Source of the DNA: Nucisporomicrobium flavum
GTDB lineage: Bacteria; Actinomycetota; Actinomycetes; Mycobacteriales; Micromonosporaceae
Direction: 5' to 3'
DNA: 64,000 nt
NCBI RefSeq assembly: GCF_016464385.1
Contig: NZ_JADMLH010000004.1
Location: 186,001-250,000, forward strand
A program made the position numbers and the translations under genes. Positions 1-10,400 of the stretch are shown one piece after another; position 1 is the first letter of the stretch, and each line of letters begins with the position of its first letter. The notes beneath the pieces are model-generated. The model had not been told where the DNA came from, made no database searches, and was given only the letters and a program-made list of their open reading frames with translations.

Positions 1-546
1 CGTGACCCAGACGGCACCGTGCTCGAGGCTGTGCACGGCGTGCTCGTTGGCGATGGGTTCGGTGTAGACGTCGCCCATGCAGTTCTGCCACTGCGCGTTG
101 TGCGCGCCCCCGACCGGCGGGTTGGTGACGTACGTGAGGGCGCCGTCCTTGTGGTCCCGGGCGTCGATCTGCGGGTTCTTCTGCTCCCGGTAGTTCACGA
201 TGCCCTCGATGCCGGCCGCCTTGTCCTCCCAGGTCTCGGCGCCCTTCATCGAGGCGAAGACGCCGTACCCGATGATGCCGGCCGCGAGGAGCACGACGAC
301 GCCGGCGACGAGGATGGGGCCCCAGTTGCGGCCGCCGCTGACCTTGACCGGCGTGACCGGCTTGCGGCCCTTGCCGCCGCCCTTGCCCTGCGGGCCCTTG
401 CCGCCGGGACGGTTGCCGGGCCTGGCGCCGGAGCCCCCGCCGGGCTTGGCACCCGACTTCGCGGCGGGCGGTTTGCCCTGGCCGGACGTCTTGTCGACCT
501 TCACGGTGGACGGGACCCGCTCGGGACCCGGGGTGCTCATGCTCAT
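1..546 (-). CDS. DUF3105 membrane protein, partial (C-terminus outside window)
   Basis: The reading frame runs leftwards from an ATG at 546 off the window edge, so at least 182 codons are present and the C-terminus is missing. The N-terminal 75 or so residues are rich in Gly, Pro, Lys and Arg, as in a cytoplasmic tail. One hydrophobic segment follows at about residues 80-105, and then an extracytoplasmic part that contains N-P-P-V-G-G-A-H-N and ends in H-S-L-E-H-G-A-V-W-V-T. The H-x-x-E-H-G pattern is characteristic of DUF3105, whose function is unknown. A second in-frame ATG lies two codons downstream. The gene diverges from argS across about 97 bp that must hold both promoters. Confidence 0.8.
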   Translation of the reverse strand, partial: MSMSTPGPERVPSTVKVDKTSGQGKPPAAKSGAKPGGGSGARPGNRPGGKGPQGKGGGKGRKPVTPVKVSGGRNWGPILVAGVVVLLAAGIIGYGVFASMKGAETWEDKAAGIEGIVNYREQKNPQIDARDHKDGALTYVTNPPVGGAHNAQWQNCMGDVYTEPIANEHAVHSLEHGAVWVT

Positions 547-643
547 CGTGCCTCGTCAATTCATCAGGGAGGTCGGCGCGGGCCCGCACGCAGCGCCCCG
601 GTACGCCGCCGGGCGCCAAAGTCTACCCGGATAGCATGGCTCA

Positions 644-2308
644 GTGACTCCCGCTGACCTCGCTTCCACTGTTCTCACAGCTGCGCGTGCCGTATTCGTC
701 ACCCGCGGCCTCGATGTCTCCCTGCTGCCCGAGACGACGACGGTGGAGCGGCCCCGCAACCCCGAGCACGGCGACTACGCCTCGACGATGCCGCTGCAGC
801 TCGGCAAGAAGGCCGGCGTGCCGCCGCGCGAGCTGGCGTCGGCGCTGGCCGAGGAGCTGAGCAGCCGCCCGGGGATCAAGTCGGTGGAGATCGCCGGTCC
901 GGGCTTCCTGAACATCCGCCTGGACGCGGCGGCGGCCGGTGTGCTGGCCCGTGACGTGGTGCTGGCCGGCGCCGAGTACGGCAACACCGACCGCCTCGCC
1001 GGGCTGCGGATCAACCTCGAGTTCGTCTCCGCCAACCCCACCGGTCCCGTACACATCGGCGGGGTCCGGTGGGCCGCCGTCGGCGACGCGCTGTCCCGGC
1101 TGCTGCGGGCGGCCGGCGCCGACGTCGGCACCGAGTACTACTTCAACGACGCGGGTTCGCAGATCGACCGCTTCGCCCGGTCCCTGTACGCGGCGGCCAA
1201 GGGCGAGCCCGCCCCGGAGGACGGGTACGGCGGCGCGTACATCGGCGAGATCGCGCAGGCGGTGATCGGGCAGGCGCCCGGCGTGCTGGAGGAGGCGGAG
1301 CCGGCGGCGCTCGAGACCTTCCGGCGCCTCGGCGTGGAGCTGATGTTCGCCGAGATCAAGCAGTCGCTGGCCGAGTTCGGCGTCCACTTCGACACGTACT
1401 TCAACGAGAAGGACCTGCACGACCGGGGTGAGCTGCAGGAGGCGCTGGACCGGCTGACCGAGCAGGGTCACGTGTACGAGGCCGACGGCGCCACCTGGCT
1501 GCGCACCACCGACTTCGGCGACGACAAGGACCGTGTCGTGCGCAAGTCCGACGGCGACTGGACGTATTTCGCCGCCGACTGCGCCTACTACCTCGACAAG
1601 CGCAAGCGCGGCTTCGAGAAGGTCGTCATCATGCTCGGCGCCGACCACCACGGGTACATCGGCCGGATGAAGGCGATGGTCGCGTGCTTCGGCGACGATC
1701 CGGCGGCCAACCTGGAGATCCTCATCGGCCAGCTGGTCAACCTGGTCCGCGACGGCGAGCCGGTGCGGATGAGCAAGCGCGCCGGCACGGTCATCACGCT
1801 CGAGGACTTCGTCGACGCGCTCGGGGTCGACGCGACCCGGTACGCCCTCGCCCGCGTCTCCTCGGACCAGCCGATCGACATCGACATCGAGAAGTGGACG
1901 AGGGCCAGCAACGACAACCCCGTGCACTACGTGCGGTACGTCGCGGCGCGGACGGCCAGCGTTGCCCGCAACGCCGCGGACATCGGGCTGACCCGGGGCG
2001 AGCCGGAGGACTTCCACCCCGAGCTGCTCACGCACGAGAAGGAGCACAGCCTGCTCAAGGCGCTGGGCGACTACCCCGGCGTGGTGGCCACGGCCGCCGA
2101 GCTGCGCGAGCCCCACCGGGTGGCGCACTACCTGGAGAAGGTCGCGGGGGAATTCCACCGGTTCTACGACAAGTGCCGGGTGCTGCCGGTGGGCGACGAG
2201 CCGATCACCGACCTCCAGCGCTCCCGCCTGTGGCTGAACGACGCCACTCGAACGGTGATCGCGAACGGTTTGGCACTGCTGGGCGTCAGCGCGCCCGAGA
2301 GGATGTAG
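644..2308 (+). CDS. argS: Arginyl-tRNA synthetase
   Basis: Cytoplasmic class I synthetase that charges tRNA-Arg with arginine using ATP. The 554-residue product has an N-terminal Add-1 type domain (about 1-85), the HIGH-type signature H-I-G-G at residues 137-140 and the KMSKS-type signature R-M-S-K-R at 375-379. It ends in the alpha-helical anticodon-binding domain with the usual C-terminal Met (A-P-E-R-M). Length is normal for the family. The start is a GTG. lysA begins 2 bp after the stop, so the two are almost certainly co-transcribed, an arrangement common in actinobacteria. No T-box leader is visible. Confidence 0.97.
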   Translation: MTPADLASTVLTAARAVFVTRGLDVSLLPETTTVERPRNPEHGDYASTMPLQLGKKAGVPPRELASALAEELSSRPGIKSVEIAGPGFLNIRLDAAAAGVLARDVVLAGAEYGNTDRLAGLRINLEFVSANPTGPVHIGGVRWAAVGDALSRLLRAAGADVGTEYYFNDAGSQIDRFARSLYAAAKGEPAPEDGYGGAYIGEIAQAVIGQAPGVLEEAEPAALETFRRLGVELMFAEIKQSLAEFGVHFDTYFNEKDLHDRGELQEALDRLTEQGHVYEADGATWLRTTDFGDDKDRVVRKSDGDWTYFAADCAYYLDKRKRGFEKVVIMLGADHHGYIGRMKAMVACFGDDPAANLEILIGQLVNLVRDGEPVRMSKRAGTVITLEDFVDALGVDATRYALARVSSDQPIDIDIEKWTRASNDNPVHYVRYVAARTASVARNAADIGLTRGEPEDFHPELLTHEKEHSLLKALGDYPGVVATAAELREPHRVAHYLEKVAGEFHRFYDKCRVLPVGDEPITDLQRSRLWLNDATRTVIANGLALLGVSAPERM

Positions 2309-2310
2309 GC

Positions 2311-3696
2311 ATGCGGGCACATGAGGCCGGGGCGATGCACGGCGACCTCGGCAACCGAGAGCCGGCGTGGCTGCGTACCCCCGAGGACGTGAACGCGCTC
2401 GTGCCGCAGCTGTGGCCGCGTACGGTCAGCCGTACGGAAGCGGGCGCCCTGGAGATCGGCGGCGTGAGCGTCCTCGACCTGGCGGCGGAGCACGGCACCC
2501 CGGCGTACCTGTTGGACGAGGACGACCTGCGGGCCCGGTGCCGCGACTTCGCGGCCGCCTTCGCCGACGCGGACGTCTATTACGCGGGCAAGTCTTTCCT
2601 GTGCAAGGCCGTGGTCAAGGTCATCGACGAGGAGGGGCTCTTCCTCGACGTGTGCTCCGGAGGTGAGCTCGCGGTCGCGCTGGCCGCCGGTTTCCCGCCG
2701 GAGCGGATGGGCTTCCACGGCAACAACAAGTCGGTTTCCGAGCTGCGCCGGGCCCTGGACGCCGGGGTGGGACGGATCATCCTGGACTCGTTCCAGGAGA
2801 TCGACCGGCTCACCGCGCTCGCGCGGGAGGCCGGCAAACGCCCGGCCGTGCTGATCCGGGTGACCGTGGGCGTCGAGGCGCACACCCACGAGTTCATCGC
2901 CACCGCGCACGAGGACCAGAAGTTCGGGTTCTCGCTGGCCGGCGGGGCGGCGTTCGAGGCCGCGGTCCGCGTGCTCGACGAGGACGTGCTCGACCTGCGC
3001 GGCCTGCACTCGCACATCGGTTCCCAGATCTTCGACACGTCCGGGTTCGAGGTCTCGGCCCGGCGCGTGCTGCAGCTGCAGGCGCAGATCCGGGACGCGC
3101 GCGGCGTCGAGCTGGTCGAGCTGGACCTCGGCGGCGGGTTCGGCATCGCGTACACGACCCAGGACGACCCGTCGTCCGCCGGCGACCTCGCCAAGCGGAT
3201 CAACAAGATCGTCGACGCGGAGTGCGCCGCCGAGAAGCTGCGCCGGCCCAAGCTCTCGATCGAGCCCGGCCGGGCCGTCGTGGGGCCGGCTGTGCTCACC
3301 CTGTACGAGGTGGGCACGGTCAAGAACGTCGACGGCATCCGCACGTACGTGAGCGTCGACGGCGGGATGAGCGACAACATCCGTACGGCGCTCTACGACG
3401 CGTCGTACTCGGCCACGGTCGCCGGCCGCGCCTCGGAGGCGCCACCCATGCTCGCCCGCGTCGTGGGAAAGCATTGTGAATCCGGGGACATCGTCGTGAA
3501 GGATGAATTCCTGCCCGCCGACGTGCAGCCCGGAGATCTTCTCGCCGTGCCCGGCACGGGTGCGTACTGCCGCAGCATGGCCAGCAACTACAACCATGTG
3601 CCGCGGCCGCCGGTCGTCGCCGTCCGCGACGGTGCCTCGCGGGTGATCGTGCGCCGGGAGACCGAAGAAGATCTGCTCGCATTGGATGTGGGATGA
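2311..3696 (+). CDS. lysA: Diaminopimelate decarboxylase
   Basis: PLP-dependent fold-type III enzyme that converts meso-diaminopimelate to L-lysine and CO2, the last step of lysine synthesis. It has 461 residues. The PLP lysine is K94 in Y-Y-A-G-K-S-F, followed by C-S-G-G-E and H-S-H-I-G-S-Q (from residue 233) in the barrel. The C-terminal beta domain carries E-P-G-R and the dimer-interface Cys in K-H-C-E-S-G-D. I chose the ATG at 2311, 2 bp after argS; the frame stays open further upstream inside argS but shows no homology there. The stop overlaps the hom start as ATGA. Confidence 0.96.
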   Translation: MRAHEAGAMHGDLGNREPAWLRTPEDVNALVPQLWPRTVSRTEAGALEIGGVSVLDLAAEHGTPAYLLDEDDLRARCRDFAAAFADADVYYAGKSFLCKAVVKVIDEEGLFLDVCSGGELAVALAAGFPPERMGFHGNNKSVSELRRALDAGVGRIILDSFQEIDRLTALAREAGKRPAVLIRVTVGVEAHTHEFIATAHEDQKFGFSLAGGAAFEAAVRVLDEDVLDLRGLHSHIGSQIFDTSGFEVSARRVLQLQAQIRDARGVELVELDLGGGFGIAYTTQDDPSSAGDLAKRINKIVDAECAAEKLRRPKLSIEPGRAVVGPAVLTLYEVGTVKNVDGIRTYVSVDGGMSDNIRTALYDASYSATVAGRASEAPPMLARVVGKHCESGDIVVKDEFLPADVQPGDLLAVPGTGAYCRSMASNYNHVPRPPVVAVRDGASRVIVRRETEEDLLALDVG

Positions 3697-5006
3697 GTTC
3701 TGGTAAGCCTGCGGTTCGCCTGGCCCTGCTCGGTTGCGGCACGGTCGGCAGTGAGGTCGTCCGCCTGCTCCACGATCAGGCGGAGGACCTGACGGCGCGG
3801 ATCGGGGCGCCGCTGGAGCTCGTCGGCATCGCCGTGCGCCGGCCCGGCCGTCAGCGCGGTGACCTGCCGGTCGATCCGTCGCTGTTCACCACCGACGCGC
3901 TCGGGCTGGTCAAGCGGGACGACGTCGACGTGGTGATCGAGGTCGTGGGCGGCATCGAGCCCGCGCGCACCTGGCTGACCGAGGCGCTCGGCGCCGGCAA
4001 GAGCGTCGTGACGGCCAACAAGGCCCTGCTCGCCGAGGACGGCGCGACGCTGCACGACGCTGCCACCCAGGGCGACGCCGACCTCTACTACGAGGCCTCG
4101 GTCGCGGGCGCGATCCCGCTGCTGCGCCCGCTGCGCGAGTCGCTGCACGGCGACCGCGTCACCCGGGTCACCGGGATCGTCAACGGCACGACCAACTTCA
4201 TCCTGTCGTCGATGGACGCCACGGGGGCCGGCTTCGGCGAGGCTCTCGAGGAGGCCACCGACCTCGGGTACGCGGAAGCCGACCCGACCGCCGACGTGGA
4301 GGGGTTCGACGCCGCCGCGAAGGCCGCGATCCTCGCCTCGCTCGCGTTCCACACCCGGGTGACCGCGGCCGACGTCTTCCGCGAGGGCATGACCGGCGTG
4401 ACGGCCGCCGACGTGGCCAGCGCCAAGGAGATGGGCTGCACGATCAAGCTGCTCTGCATCGCCGAGCGCGGACCGGACTCGACCGGCCAGGAGTCGGTCA
4501 GCGTGCGCGTGCACCCGGCGATGATCCCGCGCAGCCACCCGCTGGCGAGCGTGGGCGACGCGTTCAACGCGGTCTTCGTCGAGGCCGAGGCCGCGGGGCA
4601 GCTGATGTTCTACGGCCGGGGAGCCGGGGGTACGCCCACTGCCAGCGCTGTACTGGGCGACATCGTGGCGGCGGCCCGCAACCGCCTCGCGGGCACCCGC
4701 GCGCCGAGCGAGAGCGCGTACGCCCATCTGCCGATCCGCCCGATCGGCGAGGCCGTCACCCGCTACCACATCAGCCTCGACGTGGCCGACCGGCAGGGCG
4801 TGCTCGCCACGGTCGCCGGCGTCTTCGCCAAGCACGAGGTGTCGATCGCGACGGTCCGGCAGTCCGGCCGCGACGAGGACGCGACGCTGGTCATCGTCAC
4901 GCACGGCGCGCCCGACGCCAACCTCGCGGCCACCGTGGAGGATCTGCGCTCGCTGGACATCGTCCGCTCGATCGCCAGCGTGCTGCGCGTCGAGGGGGGA
5001 GTCTGA
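3693..5006 (+). CDS. hom: Homoserine dehydrogenase
   Basis: NAD(P)H-dependent reduction of aspartate semialdehyde to homoserine, the branch point to threonine and methionine. The 437-residue product opens with a Rossmann motif G-C-G-T-V-G at residues 14-19, then the substrate-domain sequence G-I-V-N-G-T-T-N-F near residue 160. A C-terminal ACT domain (about 357-430, Q-G-V-L-A-T-V-A-G-V-F) normally mediates threonine feedback inhibition. The ATG overlaps the lysA stop, which implies translational coupling. It is followed within 2 bp by a VOC-family gene and then thrC. Confidence 0.97.
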   Translation: MSSGKPAVRLALLGCGTVGSEVVRLLHDQAEDLTARIGAPLELVGIAVRRPGRQRGDLPVDPSLFTTDALGLVKRDDVDVVIEVVGGIEPARTWLTEALGAGKSVVTANKALLAEDGATLHDAATQGDADLYYEASVAGAIPLLRPLRESLHGDRVTRVTGIVNGTTNFILSSMDATGAGFGEALEEATDLGYAEADPTADVEGFDAAAKAAILASLAFHTRVTAADVFREGMTGVTAADVASAKEMGCTIKLLCIAERGPDSTGQESVSVRVHPAMIPRSHPLASVGDAFNAVFVEAEAAGQLMFYGRGAGGTPTASAVLGDIVAAARNRLAGTRAPSESAYAHLPIRPIGEAVTRYHISLDVADRQGVLATVAGVFAKHEVSIATVRQSGRDEDATLVIVTHGAPDANLAATVEDLRSLDIVRSIASVLRVEGGV

Positions 5007-5008
5007 GC

Positions 5009-5377
5009 ATGCTCGACCACGTCGGTCTGCAGTGCGCGGACATGGCCGCGAGTGCGGCCTTCTACGACACGGTGCTCGCCCCGCTGGGCCTGCGCCGGCT
5101 GGCCGATCACAAGGTCGCGATGGGGTACGGCGGCGACTTCCCGGACTTCTGGATCAGCGTGTTCGACTCGGGCGACGGCTTCCGGGAGTCGCACATCGCG
5201 TTCAAGGCCGCGGACCGGGCGGCCGTCGACGCCTTCTTCGCCGCTGCCGTGGAGGCGGGCGCCGAGGTGCTGCACGAGCCGGCGCTCCACCCGGAATACC
5301 ACGAGAACTACTACGGCGCCTTCGTCCGCGACCCGGACGGCAACAACGTGGAGGCCGTGTCCCACGGTCCCGCATAG
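5009..5377 (+). CDS. VOC (glyoxalase/bleomycin resistance) family protein
   Basis: Small 122-residue protein of the vicinal-oxygen-chelate fold, made of two beta-alpha-beta-beta-beta units. It begins L-D-H-V-G-L-Q and ends with the characteristic R-D-P-D-G-N-N-V-E-A-V. The likely metal ligands are H4, the His of E-S-H-I-A-F and the Glu of N-N-V-E. Substrate is unknown. It sits between hom and thrC with a 2-bp gap to hom, so it is transcribed with the threonine genes, but nothing in the sequence ties it to threonine synthesis. Confidence 0.85.
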   Translation: MLDHVGLQCADMAASAAFYDTVLAPLGLRRLADHKVAMGYGGDFPDFWISVFDSGDGFRESHIAFKAADRAAVDAFFAAAVEAGAEVLHEPALHPEYHENYYGAFVRDPDGNNVEAVSHGPA

Positions 5378-5445
5378 TGGATGCTCCGTCTCGCCATTCG
5401 GCGGATTGGTGCATCCTTGAGCAAGTCAGCTGAGAGGAAAAGACC

Positions 5446-6495
5446 ATGTGGCGGGGACTGATCGAGGCGTACCGTGACCGGCTCCCGGTCTCGGAGGCCA
5501 CCCCGGTGGTCACGCTCCATGAGGGCAACACGCCGCTCGTGCCGGCCCCGGTGCTCTCCCGGCGCACCGGCGCGGACGTCTACCTCAAGGTCGAGGGCGC
5601 CAACCCGACCGGCTCCTTCAAGGACCGCGGCATGACGATGGCCGTGTCCAAGGCGGTGGAGGAGGGCTCGAAGGCGATCATCTGCGCCTCCACCGGCAAC
5701 ACGAGCGCCTCGGCCGCCGCGTACGCCGCCCGCGCCGGGCTCACCTGCGCGGTGCTCGTGCCCCAGGGCAAGATCGCGCTCGGCAAGCTGGCCCAGGCGC
5801 TGGTGCACGGCGCCAAGCTGCTGCAGGTCAACGGCAACTTCGACGACTGCCTCGCGCTCGCCTCGAAGCTGTCCCAGGACTTCCCGGTGTCGCTGGTCAA
5901 CTCCGTCAACATCTTCCGCCTGCACGGCCAGAAGACGGCCGCGTTCGAGATCGTCGAGGCGCTCGGCGACGCCCCCGACATCCACTGCCTCCCGGTCGGC
6001 AACGCGGGCAACATCTCCGCGTACTGGATGGGCTACCAGGAGGACCACGAGGCCGGAAACGCCAAGGTCCTGCCGAAGATGTACGGCTTCCAGGCCTCCG
6101 GGGCGGCCCCGATCGTCAACGGCAAGGTCGTGCCCGAGCCGTCGACCATCGCCACCGCCATCCGCATCGGCAACCCGGCGAGCTGGACCAAGGCACTCGA
6201 CGCCCGGGACGCCTCGGGCGGCCTGATCTCCGCGGTGACGGACCGGGAGATCCTCACGGCGTACCGGCTGCTCGCCCGCGAGGTCGGCGTATTCGTCGAG
6301 CTCGGCAGCGCGGCGAGCGTGGCGGGCCTGCTCCAGCAGGCGGAAGCCGGCATGATCCCGCCCGGCGCGACGGTGGTCTGCACGGTGACCGGGCACGGCC
6401 TCAAGGACCCGGAGTGGGCCATCTCCACGGCGCCGTCGCCCACCACCATCAAGAACGACGTCCTCGCCGCCGCCCGGGCCCTCGACCTGACCTGA
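5446..6495 (+). CDS. thrC: Threonine synthase
   Basis: PLP-dependent fold-type II enzyme that converts O-phosphohomoserine to threonine. The 349-residue product fits the short actinobacterial class. The PLP lysine is K59 in G-S-F-K-D-R-G, the Asn-Thr-Ser loop is S-T-G-N-T-S-A-S, and the phosphate-binding glycine loop is P-V-G-N-A-G-N. The start ATG has an upstream purine-rich GAGAGGAAAAG. The 68-bp leader after the VOC gene contains an imperfect GGATGC...GCATCC inverted repeat. Homoserine kinase (thrB), normally next, lies 6.6 kb downstream beyond an efflux block. Confidence 0.96.
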   Translation: MWRGLIEAYRDRLPVSEATPVVTLHEGNTPLVPAPVLSRRTGADVYLKVEGANPTGSFKDRGMTMAVSKAVEEGSKAIICASTGNTSASAAAYAARAGLTCAVLVPQGKIALGKLAQALVHGAKLLQVNGNFDDCLALASKLSQDFPVSLVNSVNIFRLHGQKTAAFEIVEALGDAPDIHCLPVGNAGNISAYWMGYQEDHEAGNAKVLPKMYGFQASGAAPIVNGKVVPEPSTIATAIRIGNPASWTKALDARDASGGLISAVTDREILTAYRLLAREVGVFVELGSAASVAGLLQQAEAGMIPPGATVVCTVTGHGLKDPEWAISTAPSPTTIKNDVLAAARALDLT

Positions 6496-6589
6496 CCCCG
6501 CCCGGTGGGGCGCGGCCCGCGGTGGGACGTAAGCCGCGGTCAAGCGCGGCCGGCTCGGTCAGTTGCGGCCCGCGATCGGCCGCGGCCAG

Positions 6590-6653
6590 GCGCGGCCCGC
6601 GTTGGGCGCGGCCCGCGTTGGGCGCGGCCCGCGTTGGGCGCGGCCCGCGTTGG
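6590..6653. repeat. 16-bp tandem repeat, four perfect copies
   Basis: The unit GCGCGGCCCGCGTTGG occurs four times head to tail without a mismatch, with degenerate copies on both sides (about 6500-6700). It fills the spacer between the convergent thrC and marR-family genes. I see no coding potential here. Its structure is that of a GC-rich minisatellite. Confidence 0.9.
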
Positions 6654-6702
6654 GGTGCGGCCCGCATTGAGCGCGGCCCGCGGTCGGGTGCGGCTTGCGC
6701 GG

Positions 6703-7332
6703 TCAGGCGCGGCCGGCTCGTCTGCGGGCGGTCGTCTCGCGGGCCTCGGCGACCTCGGCCGCCGCGGCGTCGGCGATCTCGGCGGCTACGGCGTCCGCCA
6801 CCTCGGCGGCCGCGCTCTCGGCGACCTCTGCCGCCACCGCTTCGGTCACTCTCCGTGCCGCGCCGACGGTGGGGTCGCCGGCCTCGGTGTCGGTCGCGTC
6901 CTCGGTGGCGACGCGGACCATCGCCTGCATCGCGTCGCGTACCGTGCGCAGCTCGGCGTCGGTGAGCTTGCGCAGCAGCCGGGTCTGCCTCTCGGTGCCC
7001 GCCGTGATGATCCGGGAGATCATCTCGGTGCCGGTGGCGCTCAGCCGGATCCGGCGGACGCGGCGGTCGTGCGGGTCCTCCGCGCGGGTGACCAGGTCGT
7101 TCGTCACGAGCCGGTCCACCATGCCGCTCAGCGTCGCCAGGCTGACCCCGAGCAGGCCCGCCAGCTCGCGGCCCGAGGTGTCGCCGAGGCGGTGCAGCAA
7201 CAGCAGGATCTTGAGCTGCGGCATGGTGAGCTGGCTGCTGAAGAGCGGGTCCGAGCGGTCGTACGCGAACAGGTGCTGCAGCTGCTGCTGGGCGTGCATG
7301 ATGTCCGCGATGAGTCGTTCGTTCTCGGCCAA
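6703..7332 (-). CDS. MarR-family transcriptional regulator with Ala-rich octad-repeat tail
   Basis: Winged helix-turn-helix DNA-binding regulator of 209 residues. The HTH lies at about 52-77 (T-S-G-R-E-L-A-G-L-L-G-V-S), followed by the wing D-P-H-D-R-R-V-R-R-I at 86-95, whose D-x-R signature is typical of MarR. The start is a TTG preceded by AGGAGGTGCG. The canonical MarR fold ends near residue 145. After it comes a tail of about 60 residues with four copies of an 8-residue unit of the form A-A-E-V-A-D-A-x, then a basic end (T-A-R-R-R-A-G-R-A). It diverges from the RND permease gene and probably represses it in response to a ligand. Confidence 0.9.
   Translation of the reverse strand: MAENERLIADIMHAQQQLQHLFAYDRSDPLFSSQLTMPQLKILLLLHRLGDTSGRELAGLLGVSLATLSGMVDRLVTNDLVTRAEDPHDRRVRRIRLSATGTEMISRIITAGTERQTRLLRKLTDAELRTVRDAMQAMVRVATEDATDTEAGDPTVGAARRVTEAVAAEVAESAAAEVADAVAAEIADAAAAEVAEARETTARRRAGRA
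6746..6841 (-). repeat. 24-bp imperfect tandem repeat coding for MarR tail octads
   Basis: Four consecutive 24-bp units begin at 6746, 6770, 6794 and 6818. They are in frame with the MarR gene and code for the octads A-A-E-(V/I)-A-(D/E)-A-x on the minus strand. The period is exact and the sequence is degenerate. Confidence 0.8.
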
Positions 7333-7414
7333 CGCACCTCCTGTGTAGCGCGCCGATGGCCGGTCGGCGTCCGTCGCGTGACGGGACGTTACCAGCGGAC
7401 CCCGGCGAAAACCA

Positions 7415-7440
7415 TTTGTTCGCGTCGGGCAAACTATATG
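7415..7440. promoter_or_regulatory. Putative MarR operator and promoter in the marR-RND spacer
   Basis: An imperfect inverted repeat TTTGTTCG-CGT-CGGGCAAA (7415-7433, arms match at 6 of 8 positions) is followed directly by an AT-rich TATATG at 7435-7440, the only clear -10-like element in the 136-bp divergent spacer. The layout resembles MarR operators that overlap a promoter. This is inference from sequence only. Confidence 0.4.
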
Positions 7441-7468
7441 CCTTGGCCGAACTTTCTCGGGGGAGCAC

Positions 7469-10400
7469 ATGTCATTCCTGACCAGGCTCAGTCTCGCCAA
7501 TCGAGGGCTTGTCGCCCTCATAGCGGTGGTGATCACCGGCTTCGGCGTGTACACCATCCCGTCGCTGAAGCAGCAGCTCCTGCCCTCGCTGGAATTCCCG
7601 GGCGCGTTCATCGGCGTGGTGCTGCCGGGCGCGAGTCCCGAGATCATGGAGGAGCAGGTCACCAAGCCGATCGAGGACGCCGTCAAGGGCGCCGACGGCC
7701 TGGACACCATCCAGTCGACCACCCGTGAGGGCTCGGCGACGATCATCGTGCAGTACGAGTTCGGCACCGACCTCGACAACGCGATCAACCAGCTCACCAC
7801 CTCGGTCAACCGGATCCAGCCGACGCTGCCCGACGACGTGGAGCCGACCATCTTCGCGGGCGGCACCGACGACATCCCGGCGATCGTGCTCGCCGCGACC
7901 GGCGGCTCCGACCAGTCCGACCTGGCCCAGCGCCTCGAGCAGGACGTCGTCCCCGAGCTCAACGCCATCGAGGGCGTGCGCGACGTACAGGTCACCGGCA
8001 CCCGCTCCGAACAGGTCGTGATCAAGCCCGACCTGGTCAAGCTGCGCGCCGCCGGCGCCGACCCGCGGGCGATCACCACGCTGCTGCAGAGCAACGGCAT
8101 CTCCGTGCCCGCCGGCGCGATCACCGACGACGGCCGGTCGCTCAGCGTCCAGGTGGGCAGCCCCATCAACTCGGTCGAGCAGCTGCAGAACCTGTACCTC
8201 ACCGGCGCCCGCGGGCCGGTCCGGCTGGGCGACGTCGCGTCGGTCACCAGCCAGCTCGCCACGGCCACCTCGTTCACGCGTACGGACGGGGTCGAGAGCC
8301 TGGGCATCGCGGTCACCGCCGCGCCCGACGGCAACGCGGTCGCCATCTCGCACGAGGTGCGCGACAAGCTGGCCGACCTGGAAGGGGCGTCCGGCGCGAA
8401 GCTGACCGTGATCACCGACCAGGCGCCGTTCGTCGAGCGCTCGATCGAGAGCCTGACCACCGAGGGCCTGCTCGGCCTGATCATGGCCGTGATCGTGATC
8501 CTGGTCTTCCTGCTCTCCGTCCGCTCCACGCTCGTCACGGCGGTCTCGATCCCGCTGTCGGTGCTGATCGCGCTCATCGGGCTGTGGATCGGCGACTACT
8601 CGCTCAACCTGCTCACGCTGGGCGCGCTGACCATCGCCGTCGGCCGCGTCGTCGACGACTCGATCGTGGTGCTCGAGAACATCAAACGCCATCTCGGGTA
8701 CGGCGAAGCCAAGGTGCACGCCATCATGTCCGGCGTGAAGGAGGTCGCCGGCGCGGTGACCGCCTCCACGCTGACCACGGTCGCCGTGTTCGCCCCGATC
8801 GCGCTCGTCGGCGGCTTCGTCGGGCAGCTGTTCGCGCCGTTCGCCATCACCGTCACCGTGGCCCTCGTCGCCTCGCTCTTCGTGGCGCTGACCGTCGTAC
8901 CCGTGCTCGCGTACTGGTTCCTGCGTCCCGCCGCCGGCGGCAGCGAGTCGGAGGAAGTCCGCCGGGCCGCCGAGGAGAAGGAGCTGCGCAGCCCGCTGCA
9001 GCGGGCGTACCTTCCGGTCATCCGCTGGGCGACCCGCAGCCGCCCCACCCGCTGGTCCACCGTCGCGATCGGCGTCGTGGTGCTGCTCGGGACGCTGGGC
9101 CTGGCGAGCCGGCTCGAGACCAACTTCCTCGACGAGTCCGGTCAGGACACCATCCAGGTCACCCAGGACCTGCCCGTCGGCACGAGCCTCGCCGCGACGA
9201 ACGAGGCCGCCAAGAAGGTCGAGACGCTGCTGGCCGCCCGCGACGACGTCGAGACCTACCAGGTCACGGTCGGCAACGGCGAGTTCAACCCGTTCGTCGG
9301 CTCCGGCGGGGCCAGCGGCGCCAGCTTCACGGTGGCGCTCGCGAAGGACGCCGACGCGGAGAAGGTCTCCGACGAGCTGCGCGAGCAGTTCAAGGGCATG
9401 ACCGACGTCGGCGAGGTGACCGTCGGCGGCGACAACGGCACGGGCTTCAACGCCAGCCAGCTGTCGGTCGTCGTGCAGGCCGCCGACCAGGCCACCCTCA
9501 CCACCGCGACCAAGCAGGTCCAGGACGCGATGGCCGGCACCGCGAACGTCACCGACGTGAGCTCCACCCTGGCCGCCAGCGTGCCGCGCCTCGACGTGCA
9601 GGTCGACCGGCAGGCCGCCGCCCGCCGCGGGCTCACCGAGGCCGCGGTCGGCCAGGCCGTCGCCGGTTCGTTCCGGGCGGCCCCGGCCGGCAAGATCACG
9701 GTCGACGGCGCGAGCCGCGACGTCGTGGTCACCTTCGGTGCGGCGCCCGGCAGTGCCGACGCCCTCCGCAAGCTGCCGCTGACCACGCCGACCGGCCAGG
9801 TGGTCACCCTCGACTCGGTCGCCGACGTCAAGGAGGTCGCCGGTCCCGAAGAGGTCACCCGCATCGACGGCAACCGCAGCGTCACGGTCAACGGCACGGC
9901 CACCGGCTCCGACGTCGGCGCGACCACCACGGACCTGAAGAAGCGGCTCGACGGGCTGACCCTGCCGCCGGGTGCGTCGTACTCGATCGGCGGCGTCAGC
10001 CAGGACCAGGCGGACGCGTTCGCCGACCTGGGCCTCGCCGTGCTGGCGGCCATCGCGATCGTCTTCGTCATCATGGTGGCGACGTTCCGCAGCCTGATCC
10101 AGCCGCTCGTGCTGCTGGTCTCCATCCCGTTCGCGGCGACCGGCGCGATCGCGCTGCTGCTGGCGACCGGCACCCCGCTCGGCGTACCCGCGCTGATCGG
10201 TGTGCTGATGCTGGTCGGCATCGTGGTCACCAACGCCATCGTGCTGCTCGACCTGATCAACCACTACCGGAGAGAGGGACTCGGCGTCCGGGAGGCGGTC
10301 GTCGAGGGTGGCCGTCACCGCCTGCGCCCGATCCTCATGACGGCGATCGCGACCATCTTCGCGCTGCTGCCGATGGCGCTGGGCCTGACCGGCGAGGGCG

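Noticed and set aside
641..2320. Long antisense open frame opposite argS, and similar ones opposite the RND permease (7472-11413) and the FtsK-like gene (47016-49697)
   Set aside because: They are by-products of extreme GC bias at third codon positions. Their products are rich in Arg, Gly, Ala, Asp and His with no domains, and the opposite strand encodes clear conserved proteins.
5380..5416. GGATGC...GCATCC inverted repeat before thrC as a terminator or riboswitch
   Set aside because: The arms are only 6 bp with a long loop, and there is no U-run or known aptamer pattern.
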